Source: Magnetovibrio sp.
GTDB taxonomy: Bacteria; Pseudomonadota; Alphaproteobacteria; Rhodospirillales; Magnetovibrionaceae
Assembly: GCA_016763895.1 (NCBI GenBank)
Contig: JAESSV010000129.1
Coordinates: forward strand, 1 to 12,591
Reading direction: 5' to 3'
DNA: 12,591 nt
Below the pieces are notes generated by a model. It was given only the letters and a program-made list of their open reading frames with translations. It was not told the DNA's origin and did no database searches. Below are positions 6,098 through 12,591 of this stretch, in pieces. The first letter of the stretch is position 1. Each line of letters starts with the position of its first letter. Position numbers and translations under genes: made by a program.

Positions 6098-7510
6098 TTA
6101 AGAAGCCCTGCTGACATCGCCAACCAACACTTCACGTTTGCCAACCCTGTTTGCTTTACTGACCACGCCTTCGACTTCCATGCGTTCAATAACGCGCGCG
6201 GCACGGTTATAGCCGATTTGCAAATGCCGTTGGATGAAACTGGTCGAAGCCTTGCCTTCGCGGGCAATCAGCGCGACTGCTTCGTCATATAGCGCATCAT
6301 CCTTGTTTCCGCCACCCGCAATTGATGCCCCACTTGAATCCTTTGGCGAGACATCGACTGTGACGGCCTCAACGTACTGTGGTGTGCCTTGGCTTTTGAG
6401 GAACTTCACAATGTCTTCGACTTCGTCGTCCGATACAAACGGAGCATGAGCCCGGGTGATGCGACCGCCCCCCGCCATATACAACAAATCCCCCATGCCC
6501 AACAATTGCTCGGCGCCTTGTTCGCCCAAGATGGTCCGGGAATCAATTTTTGACGTCACTTGATAACTCATGCGCGTGGGGAAATTGGCTTTGATGGTGC
6601 CGGTAATAACGTCAACGGATGGACGTTGGGTGGCCATGACCAAATGAATGCCAGCGGCGCGCGCCATTTGCGCCAAACGTTGGATAGAAGCTTCGACATC
6701 CTTGCCGGCTTGCAACATTAAATCGGCCATTTCATCGACAATAACGACGATCAAAGGCAAGGCTTCCATAGACAATTCAACGTCTTCGAATATAGGTTTG
6801 CCTTCGGTATCAAATCCGGTTTGAACGTGACGAGACAACACTTCGCCCTTTTTATTGGCATCGGCCAAGCGTTGATTATAACCCGTGATGTTGCGCACGC
6901 CCAATTGGCTCATCAACCGATAACGGTCTTCCATTTCATGCACGGCCCATTTCAAAGCGACAACCGCTTTTCCGGCTTCCGTGACGACGGGGCTTAACAA
7001 ATGCGGAATGCCGTCATAAACGCTGAGTTCCAACATTTTAGGGTCCACCATGATAAAGCGACATTGGGCCGGAGTATATTGATACAAAAGCGAACAAATC
7101 ATGGCATTCACGCCAACGGATTTGCCCGATCCGGTGGTGCCCGAGATCAACAAATGGGGCATGCGGGCCAAATCGACGATCATGGGCAAACCGCCAATGT
7201 CCTTGCCCAGCGCCAAATTCAAAGTTCCCTTGGCTTTTTCAAAATCTTGCGAAGAGAGCAATTCGCGAAGATGAACCATTTCCCGGGTTTGGTTGGGCAT
7301 TTCGATGCCGATCACGGATCGTCCCGGTACGGTGGCGATGCGCACGCTGATGGCGGACATGGATCTGGCAATATCGTTAGATAAACCGATGACGCGCGAT
7401 GTTTTTGTGCCCGCCGCAGGCTCAAGCTCATACAGTGTGACCACCGGGCCGGGGCGCACCTTGACGATTTCGCCATGGACGCCAAAGTCTTCCAGCACGC
7501 CGGACAACAT
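6098..7510 (-). CDS. ftsK: FtsK DNA translocase, motor and gamma domains (downstream half of an interrupted ftsK)
   Basis: These 470 codons encode the complete FtsK motor. The alpha/beta part has [29 protein letters not shown], the Walker A loop GTTGSGKS (about 124-131), the Walker B strand [12 protein letters not shown] (about 253-264), [22 protein letters not shown] and [17 protein letters not shown]. The C-terminal winged-helix gamma domain (about 408-466), [45 protein letters not shown], normally reads KOPS sequences and activates XerCD. The frame is the same as that of the upstream half (7520-8455). Only one TAA codon at 7522-7520 separates them, and the ATG used here lies three codons after it. 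No good Shine-Dalgarno precedes this ATG (GGA is 13 bases away). Every motif is intact, so the motor does not look decayed. lolA follows after 22 bases. Confidence 0.88.
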   Translation of the reverse strand: MLSGVLEDFGVHGEIVKVRPGPVVTLYELEPAAGTKTSRVIGLSNDIARSMSAISVRIATVPGRSVIGIEMPNQTREMVHLRELLSSQDFEKAKGTLNLALGKDIGGLPMIVDLARMPHLLISGTTGSGKSVGVNAMICSLLYQYTPAQCRFIMVDPKMLELSVYDGIPHLLSPVVTEAGKAVVALKWAVHEMEDRYRLMSQLGVRNITGYNQRLADANKKGEVLSRHVQTGFDTEGKPIFEDVELSMEALPLIVVIVDEMADLMLQAGKDVEASIQRLAQMARAAGIHLVMATQRPSVDVITGTIKANFPTRMSYQVTSKIDSRTILGEQGAEQLLGMGDLLYMAGGGRITRAHAPFVSDDEVEDIVKFLKSQGTPQYVEAVTVDVSPKDSSGASIAGGGNKDDALYDEAVALIAREGKASTSFIQRHLQIGYNRAARVIERMEVEGVVSKANRVGKREVLVGDVSRAS

Positions 7511-7519
7511 AATCGCATT

Positions 7520-7522
7520 TTA
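7520..7522 (-). other. ftsK: In-frame TAA codon interrupting ftsK
   Basis: On the minus strand the codons read GCC TTG GAA TAA AAT GCG ATT ATG TTG. Both flanks are the same frame and match one continuous FtsK. A single C-to-T change from CAA (Gln) would create this stop, and Gln or a similar polar residue fits the family pattern at this site. TAA is used as an ordinary stop elsewhere in the window (porin, yggS, lolA, glnK), so the codon is not globally reassigned. Confidence 0.9.
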
Positions 7523-8455
7523 TTCCAAGGCGGCCTTGGTCATGCCTTTGTTTGCTTTGGGGTCGGGTGTGGCCAGCAAATCGAGGGGCGGCAATTGAAA
7601 GTCTTCGCCCGCGTCATTTAAATCAAACTTGCCTTGCCGTTGAGCCGTGGCCTTGCGCCCCGTCTTCAAGGTTTTAGAATTGTCGACAACCAAACCCTTG
7701 GTTTTGGGTTTTGGGTTGGCGGTGGTTTTTTTGGGGCTGCGCCGTTTTTTCTTGGCAACGACCAGATCATCATCATCCTTTGAAAGCGGGCGCACGTGAC
7801 CCAATAAGGCGAGCACGGCTTCACCAACTTTTCGATTGAGACGTATCCCGGCCCGCGCAAGGGCCTGCCAATCTTCATTGGGTAAGCCCAACGAAAACAC
7901 AAAAGCGGCCAATCCCGGCACGGCCAAGACTCCGCCGATGGAAAGCGCGGTTATATAAGGAATCGCCAAATCAAGATTGACAACGGTTTGCCCGATGCGA
8001 TCCATCAACACTTGTCCTGTGACGCCGCCCAAGCCAACATTCAAGGGCCATGCGGCAAACGGAGGCAACAAAGTGATCACCGCGCTGAGGGTCATAAGGG
8101 CCACAAGGGCCAACACCACCCGCAGCCAAAGTTGCGGAACGCCGCGTTTGCGCACCAACAAAACGCCCCAAGCCAGCAGGCTCATACCGGGCAAAAGAGC
8201 AGCAAGACCAAAGCTTTGCACCATAAGGTCAGCCACCATGGCGCCGGTTTGACCCAATACATTGAGGGCCGGGCTATCCGTAGCAGAATTCATGGAAGGG
8301 TCAGCGGGGTTATAGGTGGCAAGCGCGGCGAGGTAACCCACGCTCAAGACGCAAAAAATCAGCCCGGAGAGCTCGCTCATCCGGCGGGCAAAAAAGGCTG
8401 AACTCCCTTGTGGTAAAAGAGGTCCAGAACCAAGCTTTTGGGCAAGCCATGTCAT
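7520..8455 (-). CDS. ftsK: FtsK membrane and linker domains (upstream half of an interrupted ftsK)
   Basis: This 311-residue product is the N-terminal half of FtsK, which anchors the protein at the division septum. Four membrane helices are visible: about 28-48 (LSGLIFCVLSVGYLAALATY), 74-102, 112-132 and 160-190. The family segment DPSMNSATDSPALNVLGQTGAMVADLMVQSFG lies between the first two. A basic linker follows (VVAKKKRRSPKKTTANPKPKTK), then the motor-proximal FQLPPLDLLATP. The frame ends in AALE followed by TAA (7522-7520) and continues in the same frame as NAI and then the motor half. Related FtsK proteins run through here as E-(Q/x)-NA..L..VL.DFGV, so the stop replaces an internal residue of one full-length protein of about 785 residues. 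In E. coli the N-terminal domain is the part essential for division. The start ATG at 8455 has a poor ribosome site and is preceded by the hairpin at 8470-8494. Confidence 0.85.
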   Translation of the reverse strand: MTWLAQKLGSGPLLPQGSSAFFARRMSELSGLIFCVLSVGYLAALATYNPADPSMNSATDSPALNVLGQTGAMVADLMVQSFGLAALLPGMSLLAWGVLLVRKRGVPQLWLRVVLALVALMTLSAVITLLPPFAAWPLNVGLGGVTGQVLMDRIGQTVVNLDLAIPYITALSIGGVLAVPGLAAFVFSLGLPNEDWQALARAGIRLNRKVGEAVLALLGHVRPLSKDDDDLVVAKKKRRSPKKTTANPKPKTKGLVVDNSKTLKTGRKATAQRQGKFDLNDAGEDFQLPPLDLLATPDPKANKGMTKAALE

Positions 8456-8469
8456 AGCTCAGTTGTACA

Positions 8470-8494
8470 CTTAAGGACTTACCAAGTCCTTAAG
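8470..8494. repeat. Perfect 11-bp inverted repeat (hairpin or operator) upstream of ftsK
   Basis: CTTAAGGACTT (8470-8480) pairs perfectly with AAGTCCTTAAG (8484-8494) around a three-base centre. It lies in the 79-base gap between the second amtB and ftsK, starting 14 bases before the ftsK ATG. No T-run follows on either strand, so it is not a standard intrinsic terminator. An operator for a dimeric regulator or an mRNA hairpin controlling ftsK translation would both fit. Confidence 0.7.
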
Positions 8495-8534
8495 AGCATC
8501 CCAAAACGGGTGATTGTTCAGCCAAAATTCTGGC

Positions 8535-9758
8535 TTAGGCCTGAAGGTCTTCTTCGGGGTATGCACTGATATTATGCAAGGACAAGTCCGCGCCGCGATA
8601 TTCATCTTCGGGTATTAGGCGGATGCCGATCGTGGCTTTAAGCGCCCCATAAATCAGAAAACCCGAAATTGTGGCGATGACCACGCCCGTTAACGACCCA
8701 ATCAATTGTGCCGTGAATGTAACGCCGCCGAGGCCTCCAAAGGATTTTAAGCCAAATATGCCCGCAGCTATGCCGCCCCAAAGACCACACATGCCGTGCA
8801 AGGGCCATACCCCCAAAACGTCATCAATTTTCCATTTTATTTGGCACAAGTTAAAGAACCAAACAAACAAACCTCCGGCAACAACACCGACGGCCAAAGC
8901 TCCGATGGGGTGCATAATATCAGAACCCGCGCAAACCGCGACCAATCCAGCCAAGGCACCGTTGTGAATAAAGCCCGGGTCTTGTTTGCCCGCAACCAAA
9001 GCCGCCAAAATACCGCCGGCCAAAGCCATCAGTGGATTAATGGCCACCAGACCCGTGACACCCTCGACGGATTGAGCACTCATGACGTTAAATCCAAACC
9101 AGCCCACCACTAAAATCCAAGAGCCCAAGGCCAGGAAGGGAATATTTGAGGGGGGGATGCCAATAATACGGCCGTCTTTTTTATAGCGTCCAAGGCGCGC
9201 GCCCAACATGACCACGGCGCCGAGGGCCAACCACCCGCCCATGGCATGAACCACAATTGACCCGGCAAAATCATGAAAGGGAGCCCCGGCAAAATCTGTG
9301 AGCCAGGCTTGATAGCCAAAACGATCGCCCCAAATCATGCCTTCGAACATGGGGTATACAACGGCCACCAAAAAAGCCGTGGCGATCAATTGCGGCCAAA
9401 ATTTAAATCGTTCCGCTATGCCACCGGAAATAATGGCCGGGATCGCGGCGGCAAAGGTCAAAAGGAAAAAGAACTTTACCAAATCAAAACCGTTTTTGGC
9501 AAAGCTTACCCCGTCAACGGCCGTGGAACCCGTGATCACCGAAGCACTGGCAAAAAATTGAACGCCGTAAGCGACCCAATAGCCGATAAAAAAATAGGCA
9601 AGGGTCGAAACCGCAAAATCGGTGATGATTTTAACCAAAGCATTAACTTGGTTTTTGCGCCGCACCGTGCCGACCTCTAAAAAAGCAAATCCCGCATGCA
9701 TGGCCAAAACCATGGTGGCCCCCATGAGAACAAAAAAGACATCCATTCCGGCTTGCAT
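8535..9758 (-). CDS. amtB: Ammonium transporter, second and diverged AmtB paralogue
   Basis: This 407-residue inner-membrane protein belongs to the Amt/Rh family and should form a trimeric channel for ammonium. It has about 11 hydrophobic segments. The twin pore histidines are H171 (HDFAGSIVVHAMGGW) and H321 (WPLHGMCGLWGG), the entry-gate phenylalanine is likely F102 (LTFAAAIPAIISGGIAER), and the family loop GWFGFNVMSA is present. Unlike the neighbouring amtB it has no signal peptide and starts directly at the first membrane helix (MQAGMDVFFVLMGATMVLAMHAGFAFLEVG). The C-terminal tail RLIPEDEYRGADLSLHNISAY keeps the features through which PII proteins regulate AmtB. AAGGA lies eight bases before the ATG. 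Its own sigma-54-like element (9798-9818) and the terminator before it suggest separate transcription from glnK-amtB. Its sequence is clearly different from the upstream amtB, so this is not a recent tandem copy. Confidence 0.92.
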   Translation of the reverse strand: MQAGMDVFFVLMGATMVLAMHAGFAFLEVGTVRRKNQVNALVKIITDFAVSTLAYFFIGYWVAYGVQFFASASVITGSTAVDGVSFAKNGFDLVKFFFLLTFAAAIPAIISGGIAERFKFWPQLIATAFLVAVVYPMFEGMIWGDRFGYQAWLTDFAGAPFHDFAGSIVVHAMGGWLALGAVVMLGARLGRYKKDGRIIGIPPSNIPFLALGSWILVVGWFGFNVMSAQSVEGVTGLVAINPLMALAGGILAALVAGKQDPGFIHNGALAGLVAVCAGSDIMHPIGALAVGVVAGGLFVWFFNLCQIKWKIDDVLGVWPLHGMCGLWGGIAAGIFGLKSFGGLGGVTFTAQLIGSLTGVVIATISGFLIYGALKATIGIRLIPEDEYRGADLSLHNISAYPEEDLQA

Positions 9759-9797
9759 CGTTGATTTCCTTTAAAGTTGGTGGGTTTCGTGTGCGCT

Positions 9798-9818
9798 GCA
9801 CTTCATAAACCATGCCAA
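9798..9818 (-). promoter_or_regulatory. Sigma-54-like promoter element of the second amtB
   Basis: On the minus strand TTGGCATG, GTTT, ATGAA, GTGC follow one another, ending 39 bases before the ATG. The TTGGCATG part fits the -24 box of sigma-54 promoters (TTGGCACG); the -12 part (ATGAA versus TTGCA) is poor. The element is 17/21 identical to the one upstream of glnK, including the unusual GAAGTGC end, which is the best support. No NtrC-type site is evident nearby. Confidence 0.45.
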
Positions 9819-9926
9819 ATTTTGGAATTTTCTTAACCTATTGTTTTATATGTATTTTTTAGGGCGTGTCTGAAAAGAGAAAAGAATCGAAAACTTTGAA
9901 GCTGGGCAGGTAAAGGGCATTTGCCT

Positions 9927-9975
9927 AAAATAAAGGCAAAACAAGGCCGAGGGGAAAAGTCCCTCGGCCTTGTTT
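9927..9975 (-). terminator. Strong rho-independent terminator after glnK-amtB
   Basis: AAACAAGGCCGAGGG (9939-9953) pairs perfectly over 15 bp with CCCTCGGCCTTGTTT (9961-9975) around a seven-base loop. Read on the minus strand it is followed by a T-rich tract (TTTTGCCTTTATTTT). It lies 47 bases after the amtB stop at 10023. A smaller 7-bp hairpin, TTTGCCT/AGGCAAA (9920-9940), overlaps its 3' end. Confidence 0.9.
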
Positions 9976-10022
9976 CGGTGGTTTCGAAACGCTCGTTATA
10001 TAAATCTACAAAGCGTGTGGCT

Positions 10023-11339
10023 CTATAGAGTGTGTGCGCCGCGTCCAAACTCTGGGTAGGCTTCCAAGCCAAGCTCGGCTTTATCAAGCCCCAGAATTTC
10101 ATCTTCTTCGTCAACCCGAATACCCACGGTCATTTTGAGTATCAGCCAAGTGATCGTAGAGGCGACGATGACGAACCCGCCAATGGACAGAACGCCGATC
10201 AATTGAGTGCTAAAGCTTGTATCGGGATTGGTCAGCGGAACCGCCATGGTGCCCCAGATACCACAGAACAGGTGAGCTGGAATTGCGCCCACCACATCGT
10301 CGATTTTAAGCTTGTCCAAAAGAGGCACGGCAAAGACGACAATCGCACCACCCATGGCACCAATCAAAATGGCAGACCCCAGCGTGGGTGTATCGGGTCC
10401 CGCCGTGATAGAAACCAAGCCACCGATGGCTCCGTTAAGCGCCATAGACAGATCGACTTTTTTGTACAGCAATTGGGTCAAGATCACGGCCATGACCACA
10501 CCGCCTGCTGCGGCCATATTGGTGTTGGCAAACACATTCGCCATTGTAACGGCGTTTGCGGCTGAATCCAAAGCCAACACAGAACCGCCATTGAAACCAA
10601 ACCAACCGAGCCAAAGAATAAAGGTTCCGACCGTTGCCAAAGGCATGTTTGCCCCGGGGATAGGTTGAACCGCGCCGGTTGATGAATATTTGCCTTTACG
10701 TGCGCCAAGGATGATCGCGCCGGTTAAAGCGGCCCAACCGCCAACCGAGTGAACGATGCTTGAGCCTGCAAAATCAGCAAAGCCCATTTCCGTTAACCAG
10801 CCACCGCCCCATGTCCAAGCGCCTTCGATGGGATAGATGAAAGACGTCAACACCACAACAAAGATCAAGAAAGGCCACAGTTTAATGCGTTCTGCGACGG
10901 TACCCGAAACAATGGAAGCCGCCGTTGCGACAAACACCATTTGGAAGAACCAATCTGATGTAGCAGAATAACCGGCTTCAAAATTTGGTCCGGTTTCTGC
11001 AAGAGCCTTGGCATCATCGGCTGCCCAAGGCAGGATCGAGCCAATGTAGCCGGTCACGTCCATATACATAAGGTTATAACCAATGGCGTAAAAGGTGATG
11101 CCGGCTATGGCATACAAGGTGATATTTTTAAGACAGATGGTCGCCGTATTTTTAGACCGCACCAGACCCGCTTCCAACATGGCAAAACCCGCCGCCATAA
11201 ACATAACCAACGCACCATTGATCAGGAAAGAAAATGTGTTGAGGATATAAGCCGTTTCCGCAGAAACTTCTGCAAAGGCCGGGGTCGCCAACATCGTAAG
11301 TGATGCGGTCAGCCCCAAAATTAAAGTTTTTTTAGACAT
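10023..11339 (-). CDS. amtB: Ammonium transporter AmtB, partner of GlnK
   Basis: This 438-residue Amt-family inner-membrane channel imports ammonium under nitrogen limitation. It begins with a cleavable signal peptide (MSKKTLILGLTASLTMLATPAFA), as in E. coli AmtB, and then 11 membrane segments. Pore residues visible are H197 (DFAGSSIVHSVGGW), H356 (IPAHLFCGIWG) and the likely gate F136 (FFQMVFVATA), with the conserved D189. The C-terminal tail VGIRVDEEDEILGLDKAELGLEAY is the segment that contacts PII trimers in the family. The gene starts 11 bases after glnK, with AGGAG placed immediately after the glnK stop and six bases before the ATG, so the two are one operon. A 15-bp-stem terminator ends the transcript. 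The second amtB lies further downstream. Confidence 0.96.
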   Translation of the reverse strand: MSKKTLILGLTASLTMLATPAFAEVSAETAYILNTFSFLINGALVMFMAAGFAMLEAGLVRSKNTATICLKNITLYAIAGITFYAIGYNLMYMDVTGYIGSILPWAADDAKALAETGPNFEAGYSATSDWFFQMVFVATAASIVSGTVAERIKLWPFLIFVVVLTSFIYPIEGAWTWGGGWLTEMGFADFAGSSIVHSVGGWAALTGAIILGARKGKYSSTGAVQPIPGANMPLATVGTFILWLGWFGFNGGSVLALDSAANAVTMANVFANTNMAAAGGVVMAVILTQLLYKKVDLSMALNGAIGGLVSITAGPDTPTLGSAILIGAMGGAIVVFAVPLLDKLKIDDVVGAIPAHLFCGIWGTMAVPLTNPDTSFSTQLIGVLSIGGFVIVASTITWLILKMTVGIRVDEEDEILGLDKAELGLEAYPEFGRGAHTL

Positions 11340-11350
11340 TGAAGTTCTCC

Positions 11351-11716
<366 letters not shown>

Positions 11717-11739
11717 TCAAGCCAATAGGCTTAGGGCTA

Positions 11740-11760
11740 GCACTTCAAGACCCGTGCCAA
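11740..11760 (-). promoter_or_regulatory. Sigma-54-type promoter of glnK-amtB
   Basis: On the minus strand TTGGCACG, GGTC, TTGAA, GTGC follow one another. The -24 box (TTGGCACG) is perfect and the -12 box TTGAA differs from TTGCA at one base, with the correct spacing (GG, ten bases, then GA where GC is usual). The element ends 50 bases before the glnK ATG. Nitrogen control through sigma-54 and NtrC is the known pattern for glnK-amtB operons. I did not find a convincing NtrC site upstream. Confidence 0.6.
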
Positions 11761-11873
11761 CTCTTAAAAAGGATTGTTAATCGCTTAATATCAAAGTATT
11801 AGATGATTTATGATTGGACCATGTCCCCGCAATCTTGTGCTGAATTGCCTAATTAAGTTGCACTAATTACCAT

Positions 11874-11892
11874 TTGCTTATAATTTAAGCAA
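11874..11892. repeat. Inverted repeat TTGCTTA-N5-TAAGCAA in the glnK/ubiH-type intergenic region
   Basis: Two 7-bp arms (11874-11880 and 11886-11892) face each other across five bases in an AT-rich stretch, about 110 bases upstream of the glnK promoter element and about 90 bases before the UbiH-family start. It has the size of a dimeric-regulator operator; no specific regulator is recognised. The rest of 11690-11980 holds a G-rich patch (11897-11908) and repeated AAAAGAC words. Confidence 0.3.
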
Positions 11893-11980
11893 TTTAGGGG
11901 TGGGGTGGACAAAAGACCAAAAGACGTAAATTTTAAAGACACACCCTAGAATTTGCCTTGGACCTTCGGTATTATTTTTT

Positions 11981-12591
11981 ATGACCTTAGCAAAAAAGAC
12001 TTCCTCAGCTGCTCAAGAGCTTTCCGTTGATGTTTTGATCATTGGCGGTGGCCTTGCGGGTGGGACCTTGTCATTGGCCTTGGCACAAAATGGCTTTGAC
12101 GTGGTTACCGTGGACAAAGACGATACCAAAGCTTGGGTCGATCGGGGCTTTGACGGTCGGGCCTCGGCGATTGCCTTGTCCAGCCAACGGGTTCTTGAAC
12201 GTGTTGGCCTTTGGGACATTCTTAAGTCTGAAACCGCACCCATCAAAGAAATTCGGGTTGCCGATGGGCATTCCCCCTTGTTTTTACACTACGACCACGA
12301 ACAGCTGGGCACGGACCCGTTTGGGTTTATGATGGAAAACAGATCCCTGCGCACCGCCTTGAATACTTTGGTGCCCAAAACCAAAGGCCTGCATTATTTT
12401 GCCCCAAACACGGTGGTGGAATTGGATCGCAGCGCGGTCGGTGTACAGGCGAAGCTTGATGATGGCACCAATATAAAAGCGCGTTTGGTGGTGGCTTGCG
12501 ATGGGCGGGGCTCAAAGACCCGCGAAGATGCCGGCATCCGGCTGACCAAGTGGGATTATAAACAAGCCGGCATCGTGTGCACGGTTGAACA
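11981..12591 (+). CDS. UbiH/UbiF/COQ6-family FAD-dependent hydroxylase (3' end outside window)
   Basis: The frame runs open from the ATG at 11981 to the window edge, giving 203 codons of a protein that is about 400 residues in this family. The Rossmann FAD motif VDVLIIGGGLAGGTLSLALAQNGFDVVTVD is at about 16-45. RASAIALSSQRVLERVGLWDIL at about 60-81 is characteristic of ubiquinone-biosynthesis flavin monooxygenases. MMENRSLRTAL follows, and the second FAD/NADPH motif LVVACDGRGSKTRE is at about 169-182. These enzymes hydroxylate the aromatic ring of ubiquinone intermediates at the inner face of the membrane. Which ring position this one acts on (UbiH, UbiF, UbiI or UbiL type) cannot be decided from half the protein. 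The ribosome site is poor: a T-run lies directly before the ATG. It is divergent from glnK. Confidence 0.9.
   Translation, partial: MTLAKKTSSAAQELSVDVLIIGGGLAGGTLSLALAQNGFDVVTVDKDDTKAWVDRGFDGRASAIALSSQRVLERVGLWDILKSETAPIKEIRVADGHSPLFLHYDHEQLGTDPFGFMMENRSLRTALNTLVPKTKGLHYFAPNTVVELDRSAVGVQAKLDDGTNIKARLVVACDGRGSKTREDAGIRLTKWDYKQAGIVCTVE

Noticed and set aside
6098-8455. Reassignment of TAA to a sense codon as the explanation for the ftsK stop
   Set aside because: TAA clearly ends several other genes in the window (porin, yggS, lolA, glnK and the unknown-function gene) at family-typical lengths.
6098-8455. ftsK frameshift
   Set aside because: Both halves are in the same frame; 7522 to 7510 is a multiple of three, so it is a nonsense codon, not an insertion or deletion.
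9833-10114. 93-codon minus-strand frame after amtB
   Set aside because: It overlaps the amtB 3' end in another frame and contains the 15-bp terminator hairpin, so it is not a plausible gene.
11835-11863. NtrC-binding site upstream of glnK
   Set aside because: The half-sites are GTGC then GCAC, the opposite order from the usual GCAC...GTGC, with 19 bases between them; it does not fit the consensus.

Overview
The window looks like chromosome of an alphaproteobacterium, most likely from the Rhodospirillales or a nearby marine group. This rests on the ftsK-lolA pair, the RibA with a degraded DHBP-synthase-like N-terminus, the ThiE-like protein, the glnK-amtB pair and a UbiH-family hydroxylase. 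GC content is moderate. I see no tRNA, rRNA, CRISPR array, transposase or phage gene. It reads as a core, housekeeping region, not a genomic island.

Left part (1-3360): the 3' end of an outer-membrane porin with a clear terminator; a ThiE/TenI-like protein on the minus strand; divergent yggS (PLP homeostasis) whose start lies 28 bases from the ThiE-like start; then, on the minus strand, a conserved protein of unknown function whose stop overlaps the start of a YkuD-type L,D-transpeptidase (TAATG). The transpeptidase gene overlaps the 3' end of yggS tail to tail.

Middle (3361-8455): ribA (GTP cyclohydrolase II) faces away from an OmpR-type response regulator with an unusually cysteine-rich receiver domain. 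Next come lolA and ftsK, co-oriented on the minus strand. The ftsK reading frame is full length and well conserved but is broken by one in-frame TAA codon, exactly between the membrane/linker half and the motor half.

Right part (8456-12591): a nitrogen-uptake cluster on the minus strand, glnK-amtB followed by a second, diverged ammonium transporter gene. A strong 15-bp-stem terminator separates the two transporter genes. The regions upstream of glnK and of the second amtB carry a near-identical 21-base element (17/21 identical) that resembles a sigma-54 promoter, so both units are probably switched on together under nitrogen limitation. The window ends inside a plus-strand UbiH/COQ6-type ubiquinone-biosynthesis hydroxylase gene.

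No wholly new multi-gene system is evident. The observations most worth following are the in-frame stop in ftsK, the shared nitrogen-type promoter element, the CxxHxHxC motif and seven cysteines in the response-regulator receiver, and the perfect hairpin just upstream of ftsK.
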